Assembly (NCBI GenBank): GCA_028277195.1
Contig: JANQGS010000215.1
Span: 1-7,316, forward strand
Reading direction: 5' to 3'
Length of the DNA stretch: 7,316 nucleotides
Source of the DNA: Candidatus Gastranaerophilales bacterium
Lineage (GTDB): Bacteria > Cyanobacteriota > Vampirovibrionia > Gastranaerophilales > UBA9971
A model generated the notes under the pieces. The model ran no database searches and was not told where the DNA came from. It saw only the letters and a list, made by a program, of their open reading frames with translations. Made by a program: the position numbers and the translations under genes. Shown piece by piece: positions 1 to 6,239 of this stretch; position 1 is the stretch's first letter, and the number at the start of each line of letters is the position of its first letter.

Positions 1-24
1 ACTGCTAACGCCTGGAGCGGTATG

Positions 25-91
25 GCGAAGCAGGAGCGATGGATTTTGGAAAATCCGGCTTTGCCGGTTTTCCGAAATTCAAACTCATTTT
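25..91 (+). repeat. Left copy of a dispersed box-hairpin-box repeat
   Basis: A 13-base box GCGAAGCAGGAGC (25-37) is followed by a long hairpin with a TTT loop (41-80) and then by CTCATTTT (84-91). The same order, with an identical 13-base box, an unrelated shorter stem with the same TTT loop, and an identical CTCATTTT, occurs on the opposite strand at 7246-7276. Conserved ends around a variable stem suggest members of one intergenic repeat family. Bases 1-24 contain a second GGAGCG (14-19, compare 33-38), so the element may extend past the left edge. No gene is visible in 1-159. Confidence 0.6.
41..80. terminator. Long imperfect hairpin, possible bidirectional terminator
   Basis: Bases 55-59 CCGGC pair with 63-67 GCCGG around the loop TTT (60-62). 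After one bulged T (54), 48-53 GGAAAA pairs with 68-73 TTTTCC. Pairing continues outward with wobbles to 41/80. Read on either strand, the GC core is followed at once by a run of T, which resembles an intrinsic terminator. It lies about 80 bases beyond the stop of the glycosyltransferase gene at 160. The T run is short and is itself part of the stem, so the structure could equally be only the variable stem of the repeat. Confidence 0.4.
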
Positions 92-128
92 AGTATATCA
101 CAACGGCGAGCACATGGGCTCTCCCCCG

Positions 129-143
129 GTAACAGTTCAGGCT
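129..143 (+). repeat. 15-base direct repeat, left copy
   Basis: GTAACAGTTCAGGCT is identical to bases 7166-7180. After both copies, about 10 bases later, comes a similar AAAATTTT-type tract (left AAAATTTTTAGTCA, right AAAAAATTTTATCA), so the relatedness probably extends to about 45 bases in degenerate form. At this end the tract runs into the stop codon of the glycosyltransferase gene at 160-162. Confidence 0.6.
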
Positions 144-159
144 GCCTTATTTAAAATTT

Positions 160-1293
160 TTAGTCATAAAAACCTTTTTTATCCATTTTCTCGAGCTGGC
201 GGGCGTTTTTGAAAAGAAAATCCAGTTTGTCCATAAACCTTTTTTTATCGAATTTTTTGGCGTGCCGGGCAATAAATTTATGGTCCCAGTCAATTTCCTC
301 AGCTTTTTTAACAGCATTATTCAATGACTCAATGCTTTGTTCCTCAAACAACACCCCGGTTTCATTATCCAGCACAATATCAAGAGCCCCGCCTCCCCTA
401 AAAGCTATAACCGGCTTACCCGCAGCCTGCGCCTCGGCCATGACAATCCCAAAATCCTCCCTGCCCGGGAAAACAAAACCCCTGCACCTGCTCATATAAT
501 CAACAACCTCCACTGATGGCACTTTTCCCGGCATGGTTATATTAGGTCCGGCCATTGCCCTTAATTTCTCATACTCAACGCCGTCCCCGACAATAACCAG
601 CTTCTTTCCTGATGCATTAAACGCCCTGATGGCCAGGTCAAACCTCTTATATGCAACCAGCCTGCCTGCCATGAAATAAAAATCTTCGGGTTCGCCATGG
701 CTAAACCGGGCCGTTTCCACCGGCGGGTAAATAACCCGGCTCTTCCTGTTATAAAATTTTGCGATTCTGGCTGCCGTATAGCTGGAATTTGCGATAAAAT
801 AATTTACCCTGTTGGAACTTGTAACGTCCCACATCCTTAAATAATTTGCCAGGAAAAAAGAAGCCAGTCTTTTATACCTGCTAAACCCGTTCAATTCAGA
901 ATAAACCCAGAACATATCCCATATATACCGCGCAGGGGAATGGCAGTAACATATATGTATCGCATCCGGCCTTGGAATGATGCCTTTTGCCGCACAATGG
1001 TGCGAGGAAAAAATTATATCGTATTTTTGCAGGTCCAGGTATTCTATTGCAGTAGGCATTAATGGCAGGTATGCTTTATATAGTTTTGTGGCACGGGGCA
1101 GTTTCTGCAAAAACGTGGTATGAATATTCCTTTTTTTAATATGCTCCGGCAATATGCCGTATTCACAAACCGTAGTATAAATATCAGCGCCGGGCAATTT
1201 TTCCGCCACAGCAAAAGTTATGCTTTCCGCTCCTCCTATTCCGCTTGCCAACTGGTCAGTTACGATTGCGATATTTTTTCCCGGCGTATTCAT
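160..1293 (-). CDS. Family 4 (GT-B fold) glycosyltransferase, WbaZ/mannosyltransferase-like
   Basis: This 377-residue cytoplasmic or membrane-associated enzyme most likely transfers a sugar from a nucleotide-sugar donor to a lipid-linked or polysaccharide acceptor in surface glycan synthesis. The N-terminal Rossmann half has GIGGAES (18-24). CHSPARYIWD (117-126) is typical of mannosyltransferases of the WbaZ type. The C-terminal half has YPPVE (189-193), GRLVAYKR (210-217), VGDG (235-238) and the E-x7-E donor signature with E279 and E287 inside PGREDFGIVMAEAQAAGKP. Length is normal for the family and there are no membrane segments. The ATG at 1293 gives the full N-terminal strand (NIAIVTDQ), but no Shine-Dalgarno is visible ahead of it. 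It follows the HDOD gene after 61 bases, which hold a possible promoter. The class is certain; donor and acceptor are not readable from sequence. Confidence 0.93.
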   Translation of the reverse strand: MNTPGKNIAIVTDQLASGIGGAESITFAVAEKLPGADIYTTVCEYGILPEHIKKRNIHTTFLQKLPRATKLYKAYLPLMPTAIEYLDLQKYDIIFSSHHCAAKGIIPRPDAIHICYCHSPARYIWDMFWVYSELNGFSRYKRLASFFLANYLRMWDVTSSNRVNYFIANSSYTAARIAKFYNRKSRVIYPPVETARFSHGEPEDFYFMAGRLVAYKRFDLAIRAFNASGKKLVIVGDGVEYEKLRAMAGPNITMPGKVPSVEVVDYMSRCRGFVFPGREDFGIVMAEAQAAGKPVIAFRGGGALDIVLDNETGVLFEEQSIESLNNAVKKAEEIDWDHKFIARHAKKFDKKRFMDKLDFLFKNARQLEKMDKKGFYD

Positions 1294-1322
1294 AGGAATA
1301 TATTTATAAAAACCGGTAAATT

Positions 1323-1350
1323 TTTATACTAACCACTCAGGCAGTATCAG
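1323..1350 (-). promoter_or_regulatory. Possible promoter for the family 4 glycosyltransferase
   Basis: On the minus strand CTGATA (1345-1350) and TATAAA (1323-1328) are separated by 16 bases. They match TTGACA and TATAAT at four and five of six positions. The predicted start is near 1316, giving a leader of about 23 bases before the ATG at 1293. A second TATAAA (1303-1308) lies closer to the gene without a good -35 partner. In such AT-rich sequence chance matches are common. Confidence 0.3.
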
Positions 1351-1354
1351 AAAC

Positions 1355-2188
1355 CTAGGAAAACGCGTCAATAACCGGCTGGCTGAGCTCAAAAACTTTT
1401 TCCCTCATTGCCTCCGGGTCAGGTATCTCAAAATCAAGCGAGTCAATTATGTCCTGGTCAAAAACAGGGTACTTTAACTGCTCCCGGGTAATGCAGTTTG
1501 CAACATAAACAATCCCCGCTGACATACTCTCTTCTGACGCCAGGGGGTTGTGATGGTGTTCAACCGTAATACCTATTATGAGCGGGAGATTCCATTTTTC
1601 AGTTAAAATTTTTCCTACCTCGGTATGCGTAAACCCGTAAAAAGTCCTCTCCGCATCAAGAATATCAGCCCCGATAGCGGCAAGTTTCTGTACTTCATTA
1701 TAGGCGTTAATATTTTGAACCTGGAGCACTGTTTTGCCTATATCGTGCAAAAGCCCTGTTATAAATGCCTCTTCCGGGTCCCCAAACTCAAGGTTCTTTG
1801 CCAGGTACTTTGAGCCTACGGCACACCGCAGGGAGTGATGCCATAATTTTTTCCCGTGCTCGGACAGCATCATTGGCTTTACAGCCAGGCCCAGTATCAG
1901 GCTTCTTACCTTATTAAGCCCTAAAAGAGCCATTGCCTTGTTTATGGTTGTTATTTGCGAAGGAAAACCGTAATATGCGGAGTTAACCAATTTTAACAGC
2001 TGTGTGGTTATGGATATATCTGTTGAAAGAATCTCCGCGAGGCGGTTAATATTGGCATTCGGGTCATCTATTATATTCAGGGCCTGGCCCACAACCGCAG
2101 GCATGGACGGGAGCTCATTCAGGTTTTCCAGCGCTTGTCTGGCTTTTTGCTCTGATATTGTATTCGGGTCTTCCATGCTTTTTGTCAT
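1355..2188 (-). CDS. HDOD-domain signalling protein
   Basis: This is a single-domain HDOD protein of 277 residues from the ATG at 2188. HDOD proteins are cytoplasmic regulators linked to signal transduction and cell-cycle or motility control. ELPSMP (25-30) opens the domain, followed by ILSTDISITTQLLKLVNSAYYG (54-75), the helical core NKAMALLGLNKVRSLILGLA (83-102) and LLHDIGK (146-152). Unlike many HDOD proteins it keeps histidines and an HD pair at HD-like positions: WHH (116-118), HD (148-149), HTEVG (188-192) and EHHH (210-213), so metal binding is conceivable. There is no GYP motif, so it is not an HD-GYP phosphodiesterase. Start choice: an in-frame TTG at 2233 would add a low-complexity Lys/Asn-rich stretch and an ATG at 2176 would remove four residues; none has a good Shine-Dalgarno. 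It ends with TAG 61 bases before the GT4 gene. Confidence 0.88.
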   Translation of the reverse strand: MTKSMEDPNTISEQKARQALENLNELPSMPAVVGQALNIIDDPNANINRLAEILSTDISITTQLLKLVNSAYYGFPSQITTINKAMALLGLNKVRSLILGLAVKPMMLSEHGKKLWHHSLRCAVGSKYLAKNLEFGDPEEAFITGLLHDIGKTVLQVQNINAYNEVQKLAAIGADILDAERTFYGFTHTEVGKILTEKWNLPLIIGITVEHHHNPLASEESMSAGIVYVANCITREQLKYPVFDQDIIDSLDFEIPDPEAMREKVFELSQPVIDAFS

Positions 2189-2272
2189 AAAACTATTTTT
2201 AACTTTTTTATATATATTATTATTTTTAACCAAAACACCAAAAAATTAAAGGCGATTTCTGATTTTCAAAAG
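2189..2272 (-). promoter_or_regulatory. AT-rich spacer, probable promoter region of the HDOD gene
   Basis: The 84 bases between the rlmN stop and the HDOD start are almost all A and T, with TATAAA (2207-2212), TATATA (2209-2214) and TAATAT (2214-2219) on the minus strand. TTGGTG (2236-2241) lies 16 bases from TAATAT and could be the -35. Several pairings are equally good, so I do not fix one. No hairpin-plus-T-run terminator for rlmN is visible. Confidence 0.3.
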
Positions 2273-3355
2273 TTATTTTACGTTTTCTAAAGTTCCCGCC
2301 AACTGCCCGCAACCCGCGGAAATGTCCGTACCCCTTTCCAGCCTGACCGTTACCTTTTTTGTGCCCATTTCCACTATTTCCTTAAATTTACTTACCCTTT
2401 CCCCGGAAGGTTTTTTAAATTCACACCCCTCTACGGGGTTATAGGGTATCAGGTTAATATTATACTTCAAATCCTTTAAAAGGCCGTTTAATTTTTTTGC
2501 ATGTTCAATACCATCGTTTATGCCGTCTATTAAAATATATTCTATGGTTACTCTTCGCTTTGTCTTTTTCACAAACTCCTTTAGCGCTTTTATAACTTCA
2601 TCGAGGGGGTATTTATTCTCTATGGGCATTAATCTTTTTCTTAGTTCATGCTCCGGCGCATGAAGTGACAGTGCGAGGTTTAGCTGGCGGTTAACGCCTG
2701 AGAGCCGGTAAATATTGGGAACAATACCGCAGGTGGACACTGTTATCCTGCGCATGCCTATTTCAAGCTCAGTGTTAATTATTTTTATTGCCTTTACTGT
2801 TTCATCGTAATTTAAAAGGGGTTCTCCCTGGCCCATAAATACCAGGTTTGTAATTGTCTGCCCCGTATCCTTCTGGATAATAATTATCTGGTCAACTATT
2901 TCCCTGGCCGTCAGGTCCCTTATAAATTTATTTTTTCCCGTAGCACAAAAAACGCAGCCGATTTTGCATCCTATCTGGGTACTCAAACAGGCCGTCAGGT
3001 TGGGTCTTTTTTCATACCTCATTAAAACCGTTTCCACCACGTTACCATCGGGGTATTCCAGGAGGTATTTTATTGTGCCGTCCTTCCCGAGCAGTTTTTG
3101 CCTGATTTTTGTGTTGGTTATTACTGCCGTTTCGTTTAATTTTGCCCTGAAATCCTTTGACAGGTTGCTCATATCGTCAAAATTAACGGCAGGTCTTCTG
3201 TACAGCCAGTAATGGAGCTGTCGGGCCCTGAATTTGGGTTCATTATTATTTACGATAAACTCTTCCAGCTCGGCTAATGTCATACCGGACAGGGCGGTTT
3301 TCAGCAGGCTGCCGCTAATCCCGTCCATCTCTCTCGGATAAGCCGTTAAGGCCAT
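2273..3355 (-). CDS. rlmN: Dual-specificity RNA methyltransferase RlmN (23S rRNA A2503 / tRNA A37 C2-methyltransferase)
   Basis: This radical SAM enzyme makes 2-methyladenosine at A2503 of 23S rRNA and, in many bacteria, at A37 of tRNAs. With the ATG at 3355 it has 360 residues. Visible signatures: the N-terminal accessory domain EEFIVNNNEPKFRARQLHYW (31-50), C123 in ACLSTQIGC, the cluster-binding CxxxCxxC (C130, C134, C137), FMGQGEPLLN (173-182), STCGIVP (207-213), LALSLHAP (227-234), and C349 in RGTDISAGCGQLAG. C349 matches the methyl-carrying cysteine and C123 the resolving cysteine of the E. coli enzyme. Start choice: ATG 3355 has GAGGA eight bases upstream and overlaps the TPR gene by 41 bases; ATG 3328 (351 residues) has only a GAGAGAG tract and would overlap by 14. 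Extension to 3472 has no family support. The overlap suggests translational coupling to the TPR gene. Confidence 0.96.
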   Translation of the reverse strand: MALTAYPREMDGISGSLLKTALSGMTLAELEEFIVNNNEPKFRARQLHYWLYRRPAVNFDDMSNLSKDFRAKLNETAVITNTKIRQKLLGKDGTIKYLLEYPDGNVVETVLMRYEKRPNLTACLSTQIGCKIGCVFCATGKNKFIRDLTAREIVDQIIIIQKDTGQTITNLVFMGQGEPLLNYDETVKAIKIINTELEIGMRRITVSTCGIVPNIYRLSGVNRQLNLALSLHAPEHELRKRLMPIENKYPLDEVIKALKEFVKKTKRRVTIEYILIDGINDGIEHAKKLNGLLKDLKYNINLIPYNPVEGCEFKKPSGERVSKFKEIVEMGTKKVTVRLERGTDISAGCGQLAGTLENVK

Positions 3356-4955
3356 TTTGGGCTTCCTCGTGCTCAGGGTTAAGCTCAAGCGCTTTTTTAT
3401 AATGCTCCCTTGCATCCGGGTATTTGCTGAGGCGCTCACTAACAACCGCAAGGTTATAATAAACATCGGCACTATCGGGCTTGAGCACCTGTGCGGTCAA
3501 AAGCTCGGTCTCTGCCTGGGCATAAAAGCCGGCTCTTGATAAAACAACGCTCAGCGCAATTCTTATTTTATGGTTATCGGGATATCTTTTTGCCGCATCA
3601 TAATACAGGTCAACAGCTTCACTGGTTTGCCCGGTAGTTTCATAAACCCTTGCTGCTTCCTCGTATATCTCGGGGCTATATCCCGAGAGCTCAAGCCCTT
3701 TTTTAAAGTGGGAAATTGCGGCCTCATAATTTTTAATTTCGTTATTTGTCTTGCCCAGGTTCACGTATATTTCCGGGTTATTCGGGTCATACTGGAGAGC
3801 TTCAACAAATTTATCAATGGCCTCCCGGTACTCCTCCCTGCCAAGGAACTGGTTGCCCCAGTCACACAATACCAGGCATATGTTTTTCTTTATTCTTTTT
3901 ATCTCTTCCGGCTCGGGTGTTTCTTCAATCAGCTTATTAAAATTCCGGATTGCCGTCTGGTACTGTTCGAGTTTTCTGTAGGATTCGCCGATTATTTCCA
4001 GTGCACCGGCATATGAAGGATTTTCAGCAAGAACCTTTTTAGCCGTTAAAAGGGCTTTCTCGTATTCCTCGCAGAGCAGGTAAATTTCAGCCAGCCTGAT
4101 TAGAAGTTCCGGCGAAACATCAAGCTCTTTTTCTGCCATAAGCGCATAGGTCTTTGCAGCCCTTTCATAAGACTGTGTACTTACGTATATTTCAGCGAGC
4201 TCTTTATATAAAACGGGGTCTCTCTCATCAATTTCAATCATTTTTTTATACGCAAGCGCTGCGTCTACAAATTTATTTAGCAAGCAGTTAGATTTTGCGA
4301 TTCTTTTTAAAATTCCGATTGTCGGGCCGTCTGTTTTAAGTATTTCCTCATATTCACTGATTGCCCTTTTGTACTCGCCCTTGCTAAAGAATAAGTCCGC
4401 GAGCTTTCTTTTAACCCTGGTATTATAGAGGTTTTTGGTTAAAATAGCCCTGAACTCCTTAATCGCAGGGTCATGGCTGTTCATTCTTATGTATACATCC
4501 GCAAGTTTTTCCCTTACGTCAAAATCATCGCCCGCTACCGCCAGAACATTCCTGTATCCCCGGGCAGCCTTTTCAAACTTACCGGCAAGGGCGTTGCAGT
4601 CAGCAATTTTTTCAAGCGCGTCAGTATTTTCGGGATTAATTTTTAATATGTGGTTATAATGTTTTTCAGCTTTTGAGGGGAGGTTCTTTTCGAACAGGTA
4701 AGCTCCCAGCAGGAATCTTGCGTTGATTTCATTCGGCTGTTTTTTAACGAGGTCTTCAAGGGTCTTAATCGCCTTGCTGGGCTGGCCCATTTCGTACAGG
4801 TTTTCAGCCCGGGCAATTACCTGCGACGCGTTTATGGCAGCAGGTCCCCCCGTGTCCCCGGGGCTTTTGCCTATTTGCAGAAAGTTGGCAAAAAGCGCTG
4901 TAAAAACGGCAACAAGGACAACGACAAAAAAGGCTATTACTATTATTTCCTGCAT
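3315..4955 (-). CDS. Membrane-anchored protein with about 14 tetratricopeptide repeats
   Basis: From the ATG at 4955 it has 546 residues. One N-terminal hydrophobic segment (about 4-27, IIVIAFFVVVLVAVFTALFA) has no signal-peptidase or lipobox cleavage site that I can see, so it is probably an uncleaved anchor. After a short Gly/Pro linker, about 14 tandem 34-residue TPR units run from about 46 to 530, with repeated Leu-Gly/Ala-Tyr and Ala at the usual positions and Asn-Pro or Asp-Pro at unit ends. Unit 10 carries a short insertion (KKNICLVLCDWGNQ). TPRs bind partner proteins, so a scaffold role is likely. The acidic start (MQE) and the lysine after the anchor resemble LapB and would place the TPRs inside, but the LapB C-terminal rubredoxin-type metal site is absent. 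No Shine-Dalgarno precedes either the ATG or an in-frame TTG at 4970. rlmN overlaps its 3' end. Confidence 0.9.
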   Translation of the reverse strand: MQEIIVIAFFVVVLVAVFTALFANFLQIGKSPGDTGGPAAINASQVIARAENLYEMGQPSKAIKTLEDLVKKQPNEINARFLLGAYLFEKNLPSKAEKHYNHILKINPENTDALEKIADCNALAGKFEKAARGYRNVLAVAGDDFDVREKLADVYIRMNSHDPAIKEFRAILTKNLYNTRVKRKLADLFFSKGEYKRAISEYEEILKTDGPTIGILKRIAKSNCLLNKFVDAALAYKKMIEIDERDPVLYKELAEIYVSTQSYERAAKTYALMAEKELDVSPELLIRLAEIYLLCEEYEKALLTAKKVLAENPSYAGALEIIGESYRKLEQYQTAIRNFNKLIEETPEPEEIKRIKKNICLVLCDWGNQFLGREEYREAIDKFVEALQYDPNNPEIYVNLGKTNNEIKNYEAAISHFKKGLELSGYSPEIYEEAARVYETTGQTSEAVDLYYDAAKRYPDNHKIRIALSVVLSRAGFYAQAETELLTAQVLKPDSADVYYNLAVVSERLSKYPDAREHYKKALELNPEHEEAQNGLNGLSERDGRD

Positions 4956-4961
4956 ATAAAA

Positions 4962-4990
4962 ATTATACAATCATATATTAAACTTTACAA
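4962..4990 (-). promoter_or_regulatory. Promoter placing the transcript start on the TPR gene's ATG
   Basis: On the minus strand TTGTAA (4985-4990, four of six) and a perfect TATAAT (4962-4967) are separated by exactly 17 bases. Six bases (TTTTAT) follow the -10, so +1 falls on A4955, the first base of the ATG. The gene has no Shine-Dalgarno, which agrees with a leaderless transcript. This spacing also argues against the TTG at 4970, which lies between the -35 and the predicted start. Confidence 0.6.
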
Positions 4991-5003
4991 TTTATATAAG
5001 AAG

Positions 5004-5468
5004 CTAAAAAATAACTTCCCTTACCGCTACTATGAAAAATACAAAGAAAGAACCCACTGAAATGAGCTTCTGCACTTCAGGGAAAGTTAATTTAGACAAA
5101 TGCAGCTTTATTTTGCTCTTCTTTTTCTCGTCAAACCCGGCTTTTTCCATTGCATGAATTTGCAGGGGAAGGTGCTCTTCTATTTTACAGATTACCCTGT
5201 TAAATTTTACGTCTATTAAGAAATCATACATTTCGGCATTTGCCCACCACAGAAAACAAGCACCCATGCCTATTCCTGAAAACAACAGGGGTGATGTCAT
5301 ATCATAAATTATGGATGTCTCAATTAAACATAAAATTAAAAATAAAAGCGTTACAAAGATAAGAAAAAACCTGTTTGTTTGAAATGACCTTTCAACAAAT
5401 TTGTCCTTTGATTCAATGTAAATCTTGTACTGCTCAATCAGTGCCGTCATTTTTTCGCCTGTTTCCAT
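5004..5468 (-). CDS. Small membrane protein resembling the RipA family
   Basis: This 154-residue protein has three hydrophobic segments: about 34-55 (FFLIFVTLLFLILCLIETSI), 60-78 (PLLFSGIGMGACFLWWANA) and 136-150 (ISVGSFFVFFIVAVR). The N-terminal stretch YKIYIESKDKFVERSFQTNRFF (14-35), the tryptophans ending the second segment, and DVKFNRVICKIEEHLP (86-101) match my recollection of RipA-type octameric membrane proteins (Francisella RipA and relatives). The C-terminal third is less typical. Biochemical function in this family is unclear. The ATG at 5468 is fixed by a strong AAGGAG five bases upstream. It lies 46 bases after the family 2 glycosyltransferase, probably in the same transcript, and 48 bases ahead of the separately promoted TPR gene. 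It could be an unrelated small membrane protein; the family call rests on remembered motifs only. Confidence 0.8.
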   Translation of the reverse strand: METGEKMTALIEQYKIYIESKDKFVERSFQTNRFFLIFVTLLFLILCLIETSIIYDMTSPLLFSGIGMGACFLWWANAEMYDFLIDVKFNRVICKIEEHLPLQIHAMEKAGFDEKKKSKIKLHLSKLTFPEVQKLISVGSFFVFFIVAVREVIF

Positions 5469-5473
5469 AAAAA

Positions 5474-5479
5474 CTCCTT
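5474..5479 (-). promoter_or_regulatory. Strong Shine-Dalgarno of the RipA-like gene
   Basis: AAGGAG on the minus strand lies five bases before the ATG at 5468. It decides for the first ATG over the internal one at 5450, and shows that the genome does use canonical ribosome sites, unlike the TPR, HDOD and GT4 genes here. Confidence 0.85.
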
Positions 5480-5514
5480 TCTGTTCTTATTTTTTATCTA
5501 TACTATTACCTCTG

Positions 5515-6228
5515 TTAATCAAAAAACCTGAACTTGCCCAGCGCAATAAGAGCCGTGATACCGTCTTTCCAGGTTATCTTCTTTCCTTCATGAAAAGCCC
5601 TTCCACTGTAGGAAACCGGGGTTTCATACAGATGATAGCCTTTTTTTAGTATCTTTGCGGTTATTTCCGGCTCAAACTCAAACCGGTTTGACTTAATATT
5701 TATACTTTTTATCACATCTGCCCTGAAAGCCTTATAGCATGTCTCCATGTCTGTCAAAGCGGAACTGTACAGCAGGTTTGTCACAAATGTAAGGAACTTA
5801 TTACCCAGGTAGTGGCTAAACTTAAATGACGTTTTCGGGTTAGAGCCCGAGAACCTTGAGCCGTAAACCGCGTCAGCTTTATCCTCAAGTATGAGTTTTA
5901 TAAGGTTTTCATAGTCATTCGGGTCATACTCAAGGTCAGCGTCCTGTATAACGATTATGTCCCCTGTCGCGTAATAAACAGCGGTTCTTATCGCGGCGCC
6001 TTTTCCCATATTTTTTGAGTGGAACAGGATTTTATAACCCTTTTCCCGGGCGGTTTCCTCCAGCTTCCGCAAAAATTCCCCGGAACCGTCTGTTGAGCCG
6101 TCGTCAACCAGTATTACTTCCTTTTCCAGGGCACACATGGGGGCATTCCCCACTTTTTCCAGCATTGTTTCAAGAGTGCTTATTTCATTATAAACAGGTA
6201 TAATTATGCTTAATTTTTGTGCTTTCAC
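5515..6228 (-). CDS. Family 2 (GT-A fold) glycosyltransferase, polyprenyl-/dolichyl-phosphate sugar transferase type
   Basis: This 237-residue enzyme probably moves a sugar from a nucleotide donor to a polyprenyl phosphate on the inner face of the membrane, supplying lipid-linked sugar for glycan or protein glycosylation. It has IIIPVYNE (8-15), VDDGSTDGS (41-49) for donor binding, the metal-binding DAD (96-98) in IQDADLEYDP, YGSRF (122-126), TDMETCYKAFR (159-169), FEFEPEITAKI (183-193) and the C-terminal EGKKITWKDG (214-223). These are the signatures of the DPM1-like branch. It is the short soluble form, without the C-terminal helices of the GtrB type. The start codon is GTG (6226-6228), the only one that keeps the first strand. 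The gene begins nine bases after the GGDEF gene and its ribosome site AGGGA overlaps that gene's TAG stop, so the two are very likely co-translated. Sugar and acceptor are not readable. Confidence 0.93.
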   Translation of the reverse strand: MKAQKLSIIIPVYNEISTLETMLEKVGNAPMCALEKEVILVDDGSTDGSGEFLRKLEETAREKGYKILFHSKNMGKGAAIRTAVYYATGDIIVIQDADLEYDPNDYENLIKLILEDKADAVYGSRFSGSNPKTSFKFSHYLGNKFLTFVTNLLYSSALTDMETCYKAFRADVIKSINIKSNRFEFEPEITAKILKKGYHLYETPVSYSGRAFHEGKKITWKDGITALIALGKFRFFD

Positions 6229-6234
6229 CCTTTT

Positions 6235-6239
6235 TCCCT
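6235..6239 (-). promoter_or_regulatory. Ribosome site of the GT2 gene overlapping the upstream stop codon
   Basis: AGGGA shares its first two bases with the TAG stop of the GGDEF gene (6238-6240) and lies six bases before the GTG start at 6228. Ribosomes ending on the GGDEF gene would uncover or directly use this site, which suggests translational coupling. Confidence 0.6.

Noticed and set aside
1..143. CRISPR array or tRNA in the left flank
   Set aside because: There are no regularly spaced repeats of constant length, and the hairpin does not form a cloverleaf or end in CCA with a T-loop.
2189..2233. TTG start for the HDOD gene
   Set aside because: The added 15 residues are Lys/Asn-rich products of an AT-rich promoter-like spacer and no ribosome site supports it.
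3356..3472. N-terminal extension of rlmN by 39 residues
   Set aside because: It lies wholly within the TPR gene, reads as basic low-similarity sequence, and known RlmN proteins begin shortly before the accessory domain.
3570..4016. Plus-strand reading frame of 148 codons
   Set aside because: It is antisense to the TPR repeats, whose periodic composition leaves long open frames on the other strand; no start signal or recognisable domain.
4956..4970. TTG start for the TPR gene
   Set aside because: It has no Shine-Dalgarno, lies upstream of the predicted transcript start, and overlaps the -10 region; the ATG at 4955 fits better.
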